A stretch of 64,000 bases of DNA from assembly GCA_035532555.1 (NCBI GenBank), contig DATKQS010000017.1, positions 1 through 64,000 of the forward strand. Reading direction: 5' to 3'. Below are positions 16,272 to 24,588 of the stretch, piece by piece. The stretch comes from Thermoplasmata archaeon. Lineage in GTDB: Archaea > Thermoplasmatota > Thermoplasmata > Lutacidiplasmatales > UBA184. Within the stretch, counting starts at the first letter, position 1; each line of letters starts with the position of its first letter. The position numbers were made by a program, and so were the translations under genes. The notes below the pieces were generated by a model. That model was not told the DNA's origin. It searched no databases and saw nothing but the letters and a program-made list of their open reading frames with translations.

Positions 16272-18304
16272 GCACCGCTCCCCCGACACACCCCGAGCTC
16301 ACGGGGCAGTTCCAACTGGAGACCGAGCTGGTCCCTCAGGGCGATCAGCCGGCCGCGATCGCCGAGCTCGTCGAGCGGATCGAGCGGAAGGAGAAGTACG
16401 TCACGCTCCTCGGAGTCACGGGCAGCGGCAAGACGTTCACGATGGCCCACGTGGTCCAACGCCTCCAGCGGCCGACCCTCGTCATCTCCCCCAACAAGAC
16501 GCTCGCGGCCCAGCTCGTTAGCGAGTTCCGGGCGCTCTTTCCGCACAACGCCGTCGAGTACTTCGTCAGCTACTACGACTACTACCAGCCCGAGGCCTAC
16601 GTTCCCCAGATCGATCTGTTCGTCGAGAAGGACGCGTCGATCAACGAGGAGATCGACCGGCTGCGGCACCGGGCGACCCAGGCGCTCCTGACCCGTCGGG
16701 ACGTCCTCATCGTGGCGTCGGTTAGCTGCATCTACGGATTGGGTTCGCCGGAGGACTACCGAGCGTCCGTGGTCGATCTGACCGTTGGGCAGGAGATTGG
16801 ACGGCAGGACCTGCTCGAGCATCTCGTCCGGATGAAGTATGCCCGCAACGACTACGAGCTCAAGCGCGGCCGCTTCCGCGTGCGGGGAGGTACGATCGAC
16901 GTGATGGGTGCCGGCGAGACCATCCACCGGATATCGCTCGAGGGACGCACGGTGGGATCGATCGCCGAGCTCGATCCCGTGACCCAGGAAGAGGTCCGGG
17001 AGATCTCGAACCTCGCGATCTTCCCCGCCACGCACTTCATGACGGTCGACGAGCGCCTGCGGGGCATCCTCGAGGAGATCAACGTTGAGAAGGACGCGCG
17101 CGTACAGGAGTTCGTCCGGGCCGAGAAGATCGTGGAGGCGCAGCGCCTGAAAGGACGGACCGACTACGATCTCGAGATGATCCGGGAGACCGGCTACTGC
17201 TCCGGGGTCGAGAACTACTCGCGGTACTTCTCCGGCCGGAAAGCCGGGGATCCGCCGTACACGCTGCTCGACTTCTTCCCCGAGAACTTCCTCGTGTTCA
17301 TGGACGAGTCCCACGTTTCGGTCCCCCAGCTCCAAGGGATGTACAAGGGAGACCGCAGTCGCAAGGACAATCTCGTCGAGTTCGGATGGAGGCTTCCCTC
17401 GTGCCGGGACAATCGCCCCTTGAAGTTCCCGGAGTTCCTGACGCATGTGCCGCAGCTCGTCTTCGTCTCGGCCACCCCCGGACCGTTCGAGCGGAAGGCC
17501 TCGAGCGGCATCGTGGAGCAGATCATCCGGCCGACCGGCCTGGTCGACCCCCCCATCGAGGTCCGCCCCATCGAGGGCCACATCGCGGATCTCGTGCGCG
17601 AGCTCGAGGCTACGGTCGCGCGCGGGGACCGCGCCCTCGTCACGACCTTGACCAAGGCGACCTCCGAGGAGCTCGCGAGCTATCTCGCGAACCGCGGAAT
17701 GAAGGTCCGCTATCTGCACTCGGAGATCGAGACGCTCAAGCGCATCGAGATCCTGCGCGATCTTCGCCTGGGACGATTCGACGTACTGGTCGGGATCAAC
17801 CTCCTGCGGGAGGGTCTCGATCTCCCCGAGGTTAGCTTCGTCGCGATCCTGGACGCGGACAAGGAAGGTTACCTCCGAAGCGAGACCTCGCTCATCCAGA
17901 CGGCCGGCCGCGCGAGCCGCAACGTCGACGGTCGTGTGGTCCTCTACGCCGATCGAGTGACGGGCTCGATGGCACGCGCGATCTCCGAGATGAAGCGCCG
18001 GAGGGAGACGCAGGTCGCCTACAACCGCGAGCACGGCATCGTGCCCGAGTCGATCCGTAAGGAGGTCCGCGCGCTCCTCGCCACGGACGAGGAAGCTCCG
18101 TCCGGAGAGCTGTCGATCTCGGGTCTCGGCAAAAAGTGGAAGGAACAACTGCCGCTCCTGCTGGCCAACTTGGAGGAGGAGATGCGCCTCTCCGCGGAAC
18201 GGCTCGACTTTGAGGAAGCGGCCCGCATCCGCGACCGCCTGCGGACCCTCCAGCGGGAGGCGCGAGACCCGAAGCGCCGGGGCTCCCGCGTTCCCGCCAA
18301 ATAA
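16268..18304 (+). CDS. uvrB: Excinuclease ABC subunit B (UvrB)
   Basis: A 678-residue superfamily 2 helicase of bacterial nucleotide excision repair. It loads damaged DNA and recruits UvrC. Walker A GVTGSGKTFT is near residue 50, and the damage-probing beta-hairpin follows (YYDYYQPEAYVPQ, DASINEEIDRLRHRAT). Domain 3 helicase motifs include GINLLREGLDLPEV and QTAGRASRN. The C-terminal UVR motif (LEEEMRLSAERLDFEEAARIRD) is intact. UvrABC is a bacterial import in archaea. uvrA and uvrC are not in the window. It overlaps larE by 4 bp. Confidence 0.96.
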   Translation: MSTAPPTHPELTGQFQLETELVPQGDQPAAIAELVERIERKEKYVTLLGVTGSGKTFTMAHVVQRLQRPTLVISPNKTLAAQLVSEFRALFPHNAVEYFVSYYDYYQPEAYVPQIDLFVEKDASINEEIDRLRHRATQALLTRRDVLIVASVSCIYGLGSPEDYRASVVDLTVGQEIGRQDLLEHLVRMKYARNDYELKRGRFRVRGGTIDVMGAGETIHRISLEGRTVGSIAELDPVTQEEVREISNLAIFPATHFMTVDERLRGILEEINVEKDARVQEFVRAEKIVEAQRLKGRTDYDLEMIRETGYCSGVENYSRYFSGRKAGDPPYTLLDFFPENFLVFMDESHVSVPQLQGMYKGDRSRKDNLVEFGWRLPSCRDNRPLKFPEFLTHVPQLVFVSATPGPFERKASSGIVEQIIRPTGLVDPPIEVRPIEGHIADLVRELEATVARGDRALVTTLTKATSEELASYLANRGMKVRYLHSEIETLKRIEILRDLRLGRFDVLVGINLLREGLDLPEVSFVAILDADKEGYLRSETSLIQTAGRASRNVDGRVVLYADRVTGSMARAISEMKRRRETQVAYNREHGIVPESIRKEVRALLATDEEAPSGELSISGLGKKWKEQLPLLLANLEEEMRLSAERLDFEEAARIRDRLRTLQREARDPKRRGSRVPAK

Positions 18305-18359
18305 ACCCTGTTTGCCCCGGGGCGAAAGGGTGTTTTAGGAGGGCCGACTGGTCTCTCCC

Positions 18360-19205
18360 ATGCCGACCGCACCCGGCGAGGTTCGGGCCGGAGGGCTGGC
18401 CGGCCTGCGTCGCGGGGGTTCGATGACCGAGCTGTTGTTCCTCTACGAATGCGAGACGCTTCATCCGACCCAGCTCCGCCCGGTCGCCGAACGCCTCGGA
18501 CTGACGGTCCAGGCGGCCTCCCACACCTACCGCCAGCTCGCACGACGCGGACTGGTCGCCTTGCGCGATGGTCGCTACCGCCCGACGTTCGAGGGGGTCG
18601 CGTGGCTGCACGAGACCCTCGGCCGTCTCGAGGACGATGTCCGGCGAAGGCTGGCGCATCTGCACGTGATCCGCTCCACGCGCGCCATCGCGCTCGCCGA
18701 TCTTCGCACGAACGACCCCGTCTCCCTCGAGATCCGAGACGGGCTCCTCTCCGCCCGCCCGGGTTCTTCGGGGACCTCCCGGGGTCGCGTCTCGCGCGGA
18801 GCCGCCAAGGGCCGGATCGTCGAGGTCGCGAATCTCGAGGGCATCGTCACCCTCGAGCCATCGACGGTCTCGATCCGCACCCTGGCGGAGTCCGATCTGT
18901 CGGATCCTCACTTACCGGACCGGCTTCGCGCGCTCGTCGGCACGGAGGATGAGTATCTCGCGGCCGAAGGGCTCGAGGCGTTCGAGGCGCTGCGTCGAGC
19001 GACCGGCCACCGCGTCCACCGATTTGCGGTCGGCGCCGCAGCTCGGGAGGCGGCGCGGCTCGGAGTACCCGGGACCATCGTCGTCATGGACCGTGACCTA
19101 CCCCGACTCCTGGCAGAGTTCTCGGGGCAAGACCCTCCACCGCTCGATGTGCTGCCGCTTCCGAAGGCCGCGCACCGCCTACGCGGAGGGCGTCGGCGGG
19201 CCTGA
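18360..19205 (+). CDS. Archaeal winged-helix transcriptional regulator
   Basis: A 281-residue protein. Residues ~22-80 form a MarR-like winged helix (LLFLYECETLHPTQLRPVA, then a recognition helix in LTVQAASHTYRQLARRGLV and a wing with RDGRYRPTFEG). The C-terminal 200 residues form an uncharacterised domain, probably ligand-binding. ATG 18360 is about 25 bp after a GTTTTAG box at 18331-18337, so the transcript may be leaderless. The last 27 bp overlap convergently with the ABC ATPase gene. It could regulate that importer, but convergence gives only weak support. Confidence 0.65.
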   Translation: MPTAPGEVRAGGLAGLRRGGSMTELLFLYECETLHPTQLRPVAERLGLTVQAASHTYRQLARRGLVALRDGRYRPTFEGVAWLHETLGRLEDDVRRRLAHLHVIRSTRAIALADLRTNDPVSLEIRDGLLSARPGSSGTSRGRVSRGAAKGRIVEVANLEGIVTLEPSTVSIRTLAESDLSDPHLPDRLRALVGTEDEYLAAEGLEAFEALRRATGHRVHRFAVGAAAREAARLGVPGTIVVMDRDLPRLLAEFSGQDPPPLDVLPLPKAAHRLRGGRRRA

Positions 19206-20489
19206 GCTGAGCGCCCGAAGCTCCCGAACGATCTCCTCCATGCCCGTCACCTCGCGGGCACCGGCCTCGCGAAGCTGCTGATAGACCTGGGTGGCGCGCC
19301 CTCCCGTGAAGTCTCGCTCGGTGATGGACGGGCGACTCACCAGGAAGCTCGGAGTGGTCCGGACGTAGGGGCGCAGGTCCTCGAGGTTTGCGAGATTCGA
19401 CGGTCCCACCACGAACGGGGCGACCACGATTGCTCTCGCCGCGGCGAGCAGCGCCCGGTGCCGCTCGCGGACCTCGGGGCCGAGAGGAGCGAACGGAGCT
19501 TCGATTGGCCCGCGGATCAGGAGAGCTTCGGCTACCTCGGCATCGGTGTCGAGCAGGTGGAGCGCCCCGACGCTCAGGGAGTAGCCATCGTCCGCGAAGG
19601 TCCGCAGGTATGGGGCCGCCGCTCCGCCCCCGCCCACCACGTGCACCGGGCCGAAGCCCGTCCCGGATCCGGGCCCCCTCGGGGCCGTGGTCAGGTGGTG
19701 CGCTATGAGGTAGGGCATGCCGGTCCGAGGCTCCCGGCGGAGGTCCGCTACCACGCCCCATACCTGGGCGAGCAACCCCTCGGAAAGGATCTCGGCCGGG
19801 GGCCCATCCGCGACGCATCGACCCCGAGATAGGACCACGATGCGGTCTGCGAACCTGGCGGCGAGGTTGAGGTCGTGGAGGGCGGCAACGACGGTGACCC
19901 CTCGGCGGTGCGCGAGGTCCCGGACGCGGGCGAGCAGGTCCAGCTGGTGACCGATATCGAGATGGGAAGTCGGCTCGTCCAGGAGCAGCAGCGGGGTCGT
20001 CTGGGCGAGGGCTCGTGCGAGCACCGCCCGCTGACGCTCTCCACCGCTGATCGATAGGAGGCCATCGTCGGCTCGATCGGCGAGCCCGACCTGCTCGAGA
20101 ATCGAATGCCCGAGTCGGTAGTCTTCCTCCGAGTCGCCCTCCAACAGGCCGTGGAAGGCGTATCGACCGTAGAGGACGTAATCGATGAGTCGAACATCGT
20201 CTCGCGGGCTCTCCTCCTGAGGGAGCCACGCCACTCGACGCGCCCGCTCGAGTATCGAGAGCGACTCCAAGGCGTCGCCGAAGAGTTCCACGCGACCGGC
20301 GCTCGGGGTTACGAATCCTAGGACGGTGCGTAACAGGGTCGTTTTCCCCGAGCCATTCGGACCGGCCAGCGCGACAAACTCCCCCGACCGTACGGAGAGA
20401 TCGATCTTGCGGAGGGCCGTGCGCGCACCGTAGCTGACGCTGACGCCCACGAGCCGGAGGGGCGGAGCGGTCGCCGGGGTCCCGCTCAC
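19179..20489 (-). CDS. Cobalamin/iron-chelate ABC importer ATPase with extra C-terminal domain
   Basis: A 436-residue ATPase of the BtuD/FecE type. Walker A GPNGSGKTTLL is near residue 43, the signature SISGGERQRA and Walker B LLLLDEPTSHLD follow, and the switch His is in AALHDLNLAA. The ATPase domain ends near residue 250. The remaining ~180 residues are an additional alpha/beta domain starting with a glycine-rich HVVGGGGAAAPY turn and a GALHLLDTD strand. It forms an operon with the FecCD permease (4-bp overlap) and the binding protein. Substrate is cobalamin, heme or a siderophore; sequence alone does not decide. Confidence 0.85.
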   Translation of the reverse strand: MSGTPATAPPLRLVGVSVSYGARTALRKIDLSVRSGEFVALAGPNGSGKTTLLRTVLGFVTPSAGRVELFGDALESLSILERARRVAWLPQEESPRDDVRLIDYVLYGRYAFHGLLEGDSEEDYRLGHSILEQVGLADRADDGLLSISGGERQRAVLARALAQTTPLLLLDEPTSHLDIGHQLDLLARVRDLAHRRGVTVVAALHDLNLAARFADRIVVLSRGRCVADGPPAEILSEGLLAQVWGVVADLRREPRTGMPYLIAHHLTTAPRGPGSGTGFGPVHVVGGGGAAAPYLRTFADDGYSLSVGALHLLDTDAEVAEALLIRGPIEAPFAPLGPEVRERHRALLAAARAIVVAPFVVGPSNLANLEDLRPYVRTTPSFLVSRPSITERDFTGGRATQVYQQLREAGAREVTGMEEIVRELRALSSGPPTPSA

Positions 20490-21589
20490 AGGCTCCCCAT
20501 CGGACTGCCGACCCGCCGGCGGAAGAGCAGGTAGATGAAGAACGGGGCTCCGAAGAACGCGGTGAAGATCCCGATCGGCAGCAAGGAGGTGGGGTACACG
20601 AGGAGGGCGAAGTCCCGGGCGCCCAGCAGGAACACCGCTCCGACGAGGGCCGAGCCGGGCAGGACGTACCGATAGTCGGTCCCGGCGATACGACGGACCA
20701 CGTGCGGCGAGACGAGACCGACGAACCCGATGATCCCGGTGAACGCGACCGCGACGCCCGTCGTCAACGACGCGAGGAGGATCAGCCGTATCCGAACCCG
20801 GCGTACGTCGACTCCGGCGCTCCGCGCGACGTCGCCCCCGAGTTGCATCAGGTTGAGCTCTCGCCCGAAGAGGCTGAGGAGAGTGCCGGTGATCAGGAGC
20901 ACTCCCAAGGCGATCCCATCGACCGGCCAGGATGCGTTGCCGAGGCTACCGAGGAGCCAGTAGGAGACCTGCTGGCTTCCGGATGGGTTGTACAGGAGCA
21001 ACAGGGCGAGAACCGCCGAGAGCAGGCTCGCGAGAGCGACCCCCGTCAATAGAAGTGTTTCGACCGTGCCGTAGCGGCTCACCGCCACCGCGAGGATCGC
21101 GACTCCGGTCGCGATCGCACCGATGAAGGCGAACAGAGGCAGAAACAGGTCCGGCGCGACCTGGCCGACGTGGAAGTCGAAGACGATCGCAGCGCCGATG
21201 GTCCCGCCGCTCGAGATGCCGAGCAGGAACGGGTCCGCGAGCGGGTTGCGGAACGTCCCCTGGAGGGTCGCGCCCGAGATTCCGAGGGCTGCGCCCGCGA
21301 TCACGGCGAGGACGATCTCGGGGAGCCGAGCCTGCCAGATGATCTCGCCCCATCTCGTGCAGAGATCCGGCGACACAGAGGTTCCCGCGCAGGCGTTCGG
21401 CAACCCGAACAGCAGTCGAAGGGTGGTGAGGGGTGGGATGAAGACGGTGCCGAGAAGCGAGGAAAGCGCCACGGCCACCGCGACGATCGCTACGATGGCG
21501 CCGAGAAGGGCCCAGGGACTCGAACGGCGTAGGCGCATCGCCCCCGAGGGAGTCGCCTCGCCTACCGCCGGCGGAGCGCGCTCCTCCAC
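20486..21589 (-). CDS. FecCD-family ABC importer permease
   Basis: A 367-residue membrane protein with about ten hydrophobic helices. The BtuC/FecCD hallmarks are GAALGISGATLQGTFRNPLADPF segments read in parts around residues 100-120 and the cytoplasmic coupling-helix region near GVDVRRVR, then the GLVSPHVVR motif near residue 300. It would pair with the ATPase downstream (4-bp overlap) and the lipoprotein-like binding protein upstream (4-bp gap). A cytoplasmic N-terminal tail precedes the first helix. Confidence 0.92.
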   Translation of the reverse strand: MEERAPPAVGEATPSGAMRLRRSSPWALLGAIVAIVAVAVALSSLLGTVFIPPLTTLRLLFGLPNACAGTSVSPDLCTRWGEIIWQARLPEIVLAVIAGAALGISGATLQGTFRNPLADPFLLGISSGGTIGAAIVFDFHVGQVAPDLFLPLFAFIGAIATGVAILAVAVSRYGTVETLLLTGVALASLLSAVLALLLLYNPSGSQQVSYWLLGSLGNASWPVDGIALGVLLITGTLLSLFGRELNLMQLGGDVARSAGVDVRRVRIRLILLASLTTGVAVAFTGIIGFVGLVSPHVVRRIAGTDYRYVLPGSALVGAVFLLGARDFALLVYPTSLLPIGIFTAFFGAPFFIYLLFRRRVGSPMGSL

Positions 21590-21593
21590 GGGC

Positions 21594-22610
21594 CTAGGAA
21601 AGGCTCGAAGGATGGAAGAATGCGAGGAGCGCGGGCAACCCGGAGAGGATCATCGTGGGATCGGCCTCGGTCAGCCAGTTCGAATCCATCCCCGTCAGGT
21701 TCCCACTTTGCACCGCGGAGAGCTGGCCCCAGAACGGCGCGCTCGTGTAGGCGCTCTCATTCAGACCGAAGCCGGTCGCGTAGACGAGGTAGTGCGGGTT
21801 GGCGACCAGTACCTGCTCGCCGGACAGCTCGGGATACTCGAAGGTCGCATTCGCGGCGATGCTACTCCCACCCGCAAGCTCGATCAAGGACTGTCCGAAC
21901 GTGCCCGGCCCAAAGGTCCAGTACCCATTCGAGTCCACGTAGTAGGTGACCAGGACGGTCGGGAAGCTCGATGCGTTCGCCACCACGGCGGTCGCGTTGT
22001 ATAGCTCGGTCGCGAGCTGGGTGTTCAGCGCGTTCGCACCCGCCGTGACCCCGAAGATCCGAGCGAGGAGCGAGACGTCGATCTCGATCCCGCTCAGGGT
22101 CGGGGGCTGCAACACCACGACCGGGATATGGAAGGTGTCCGTGATCTCCTGGAGTGCCGCGGCCGGCACGAACGTAGCAGCGAGAACGACCTGAGGCGTG
22201 GCCGCCAGCAACGCCTCGAAGTCGAACGTCGGTTCGGCTTGAATGCACATTGACGAGGAGAGATTCCACAGCGCGATCTGGTCGGGAGAGTAATCCGCGG
22301 AGAGCCCGCCGAATGCCGGTGCATAGCAATCGACCCCGACGACGTGGGATCGCAGGCCCAGCCGATACATCGAGTCCATGATGTTGGGCCCGAGAACGAC
22401 GACCCGAGCCGGGTCGTACGGAAGGGTCACGCGGTGCCCCAGATCGTCTGTGATCGTAAGGTTCCCCGAGGTGGTACCGCTCGCGGTCGTGGCGAAGTAG
22501 ACGGCGGCACTCGCGATGCCGATGCCACTGACGACCAGGATCACGACCACGAGCCAGGTCAGGGGGACCATGCGACGCGGGGGAACCGCGGAGGACCCAT
22601 TCAACGACAT
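21594..22610 (-). CDS. ABC importer substrate-binding protein (BtuF/FepB type), membrane-anchored
   Basis: A 338-residue class III binding protein. A single hydrophobic N-terminal helix (about residues 15-40, VVILVVSGIGIASAAVYF) is an uncleaved signal anchor or signal peptide. Two lobes follow, beginning ITDDLGHRVTLP and PARVVVLGPN. The ATG at 22610 is chosen because a minus-strand TATA box (22631-22640) is centred about 26 bp upstream, giving a leaderless mRNA; a GTG six codons earlier is less likely. First gene of the importer operon. Confidence 0.88.
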   Translation of the reverse strand: MSLNGSSAVPPRRMVPLTWLVVVILVVSGIGIASAAVYFATTASGTTSGNLTITDDLGHRVTLPYDPARVVVLGPNIMDSMYRLGLRSHVVGVDCYAPAFGGLSADYSPDQIALWNLSSSMCIQAEPTFDFEALLAATPQVVLAATFVPAAALQEITDTFHIPVVVLQPPTLSGIEIDVSLLARIFGVTAGANALNTQLATELYNATAVVANASSFPTVLVTYYVDSNGYWTFGPGTFGQSLIELAGGSSIAANATFEYPELSGEQVLVANPHYLVYATGFGLNESAYTSAPFWGQLSAVQSGNLTGMDSNWLTEADPTMILSGLPALLAFFHPSSLS

Positions 22611-22630
22611 TGGATTGTGGGCAAACACTC

Positions 22631-22640
22631 TTTAACATAA
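22631..22640 (-). promoter_or_regulatory. TATA box of the ABC importer operon
   Basis: Minus-strand TTATGTTAAA, centred about 26 bp upstream of the ATG at 22610. It is the only AT-rich stretch in the gap and supports leaderless transcription of the binding-protein gene. Confidence 0.6.
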
Positions 22641-22687
22641 GGGTTGCCCCGGGAAGATCCCCCGGAGCCGGCCGGGGTTCCGACCGA

Positions 22688-22698
22688 CAAAGGATATC
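22688..22698 (+). promoter_or_regulatory. Box A of tRNA-Trp
   Basis: AAAGGATATCT lies about 30 bp before the 5' end of the tRNA gene at 22725, in the expected TATA position for an archaeal tRNA promoter. Confidence 0.5.
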
Positions 22699-22724
22699 TC
22701 TCCCCGCCGTCCCGGGCGCTCGGA

Positions 22725-22887
22725 GGGAGCATAGGCTAATCTGGTAGACCAGCGGGCTCCAGTCAGGGGGAACCATCGGTCCTCCTGTGAAGTTGGGTCT
22801 GCGGAGGGATGCGAACGCATCCCGATGACGAGTGACTGGAGCGCGCGGAGAGACCCGCATATCGGGGTTCAAATCCCCGTGCTCCCA
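22725..22887 (+). tRNA. tRNA-Trp (CCA) with a 90-nt intron
   Basis: The acceptor stem GGGAGCA (22725-22731) pairs perfectly with TGCTCCC (22880-22886), with discriminator A at 22887. The T arm is CGGGG-TTCAAAT-CCCCG (22863-22879). The anticodon stem is GCGGG (22752-22756) with CCCGC (22854-22858), and the loop is CTCCAG plus A38, giving anticodon CCA at 22759-22761. The intron is 22763-22852, at the canonical 37/38 site. CTCC (22757-22760) pairs with GGAG (22847-22850), leaving three-base bulges AG^T and AG^A at the two splice sites, as in a bulge-helix-bulge. The mature tRNA is 73 nt. The D stem has one weak pair. CCA is not encoded. Confidence 0.93.
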
Positions 22888-22957
22888 TCCCCTGGGCTCT
22901 CCGCATCGCCCGCCCGCGTGCTCCCGGCCCAAGATCCACCGATCCAAGTGGTTTGGG

Positions 22958-22989
22958 ACTTGAATAATTTAAGTATCGAAGTAATTTCG
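22958..22989 (+). promoter_or_regulatory. Paired palindromes over the MFS promoter, candidate MarR operator
   Basis: A 17-bp near-palindrome ACTTGAATAATTTAAGT (22958-22974, 14 of 17 positions symmetric) is followed at 22977-22989 by a second one, CGAAGTAATTTCG. Both lie in the only AT-rich segment before the MFS gene and overlap its TATA region. The exporter's co-transcribed MarR-type gene makes autoregulation through this site likely; binding itself is inferred. Confidence 0.5.
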
Positions 22990-23032
22990 GGTTGCGGTCG
23001 AGAGTCCGACCGACTCCGAACCTGCGACGCAC

Positions 23033-24583
23033 ATGTCCGAGCCCTCCGCTCCCGCATCGATCCCTGCGGTCGCCGCCTCCTCCGATCCACCCGCGCCGCT
23101 GGAGATCGGGCGGTTCGATCGACGCTACGCCAACCGGGCTATGCTCCTCCTGGCCGGGCTCGTGATCGTGGTCCTCTACATCGAGGCGATGCTCACGCCG
23201 TCCCTCCCCTCCATCGCAGCCCAGTTCAACGTCAGCGAGGCCCAGGTGAGCCTGGTACTCGCTGTCTACCTCGTATCCGGGTGTGCGCTCGCCCCGATCA
23301 TCGGAAAGCTCGGTGACATCTATGGGAAGAAGCGGGTCCTGGTCTACGTTCTGATCATCTACGCGGCCTCGGTCTCGGTCACGGGGTTCTCCCCGAACTT
23401 CGCGTTCCTCGTCGCCGCGCGTACGGTGCAGGGGATCGGCCTCGGGATCTTTCCGCTCGCCATGACCCTCGTGCGGGAGGAGTTCCCACGCGAACTCGTA
23501 CCCCGATCCCAAGGTCTCCTCAGCGGGATGTTCGGGGTGGGCCTGGCGATCAGCCTGCCGCTCGGGGCGTTCATCTCGAACGGGTACGGCTGGCAGGTGA
23601 CGTACCACACCGCAATCCCGTTCGTCGTTCTCTTGACGGTCCTCTCGGCCATCGTCCTCCGGGAATCCCGTTACCGGCGCCCCCAGGCGAAGGTCGATTA
23701 CATCGGCGCGACCGGCCTCGGCTGTTCGCTCGCCCTCATCGTTCTCGGTCTCTCCCTCGCTCCGAGTTGGGGATGGGCCGCGGTCGGCACCTGGACCTTG
23801 ATGGGGCTGGGGATCTCCATCCTCATCCCGGTCGGCCTGTACGAGCGCTGGGCCACCGAGCCGATCCTCAACTACCGGATGCTGAAGGAACGGAACCTGA
23901 TGGTCACGAACCTCGTCGTGACGCTCACCGGGCTCGGCTACTTCCTGGCCCTTCAGGCGATGACGTTCCGATTCCAGAGCCCTCCGGGATCCGGGTTCTC
24001 CTATTCGATCTTCAGCACGGGGGTCGCGCTCGTGCCGTTCGCGATCGCCCAGCTGATCTTCGCACCGCTCGCCGGCCACTTCGTCTCGCGGACGGGGATC
24101 CGGCCGATGGTCTTCCTCGGCTCGACCATCGGCTGCATCGGCTTCGTGCTCGCCGCGCTTTCCAACAGCCCGGCCTCACTGATGGTGAGCGAGTTCGTGG
24201 CGAGCGCAGGGCTCGCCATCGCGATCGCGTCGATCATCAATCTCATGGTGCTCACCGTGGAACCGAAGGACCTCAGCCTCGCCACCGCGCTCAACACCGT
24301 GTTCCGCCTGGTCGGTTCCAGCGTGGGCGCCCCGATCGCCGGCACGATCATGACCACCTATGCGATCTCGGTGGCGACGCCCGGCGGCTCGATCTTGGTG
24401 CCGTCCCCGCTCGCCTACGAGATCATCTTTGCGATCGCGGCGGCGAGCTTTGTCCTTATCGCCGTCCTCGCTATCTTCGCCCGGGAGATGCTCGGGCGCC
24501 GGAGGAACGTCTCCCATGTCCTCACGACCGACTCGAGGGACCCGGCGTCGCCCGCGGTCGCCTCGATCTCCACGGAGAGCTAG
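23033..24583 (+). CDS. MFS multidrug exporter, DHA2 (EmrB/QacA) type
   Basis: A 516-residue drug:proton antiporter with about 14 hydrophobic helices. The family's motif A appears as GKLGDIYGKKRVL near residue 100 and motif C-like glycine/proline residues follow in the fifth helix. The N-terminus is a 40-residue low-complexity cytoplasmic tail. The closest layout is EmrB/QacA-type efflux of lipophilic compounds. A MarR-type regulator starts 6 bp after the stop, and palindromes cover the promoter, so expression is probably inducible by a substrate. Confidence 0.9.
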   Translation: MSEPSAPASIPAVAASSDPPAPLEIGRFDRRYANRAMLLLAGLVIVVLYIEAMLTPSLPSIAAQFNVSEAQVSLVLAVYLVSGCALAPIIGKLGDIYGKKRVLVYVLIIYAASVSVTGFSPNFAFLVAARTVQGIGLGIFPLAMTLVREEFPRELVPRSQGLLSGMFGVGLAISLPLGAFISNGYGWQVTYHTAIPFVVLLTVLSAIVLRESRYRRPQAKVDYIGATGLGCSLALIVLGLSLAPSWGWAAVGTWTLMGLGISILIPVGLYERWATEPILNYRMLKERNLMVTNLVVTLTGLGYFLALQAMTFRFQSPPGSGFSYSIFSTGVALVPFAIAQLIFAPLAGHFVSRTGIRPMVFLGSTIGCIGFVLAALSNSPASLMVSEFVASAGLAIAIASIINLMVLTVEPKDLSLATALNTVFRLVGSSVGAPIAGTIMTTYAISVATPGGSILVPSPLAYEIIFAIAAASFVLIAVLAIFAREMLGRRRNVSHVLTTDSRDPASPAVASISTES

Positions 24584-24588
24584 TAGCG

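Noticed and set aside
22611-22724. Cobalamin riboswitch upstream of the ABC importer.
   Set aside because: The gap is only about 110 bp shared with the tRNA promoter, the binding-protein mRNA appears leaderless, and no B12-box-like sequence was seen.
22763-22852. Box C/D guide RNA inside the tRNA-Trp intron.
   Set aside because: Only one box-C-like element (ATGACGA) is good. Box D candidates are CTGG or CTGC at wrong spacing, and no guide places C34 at the fifth position from a D box.
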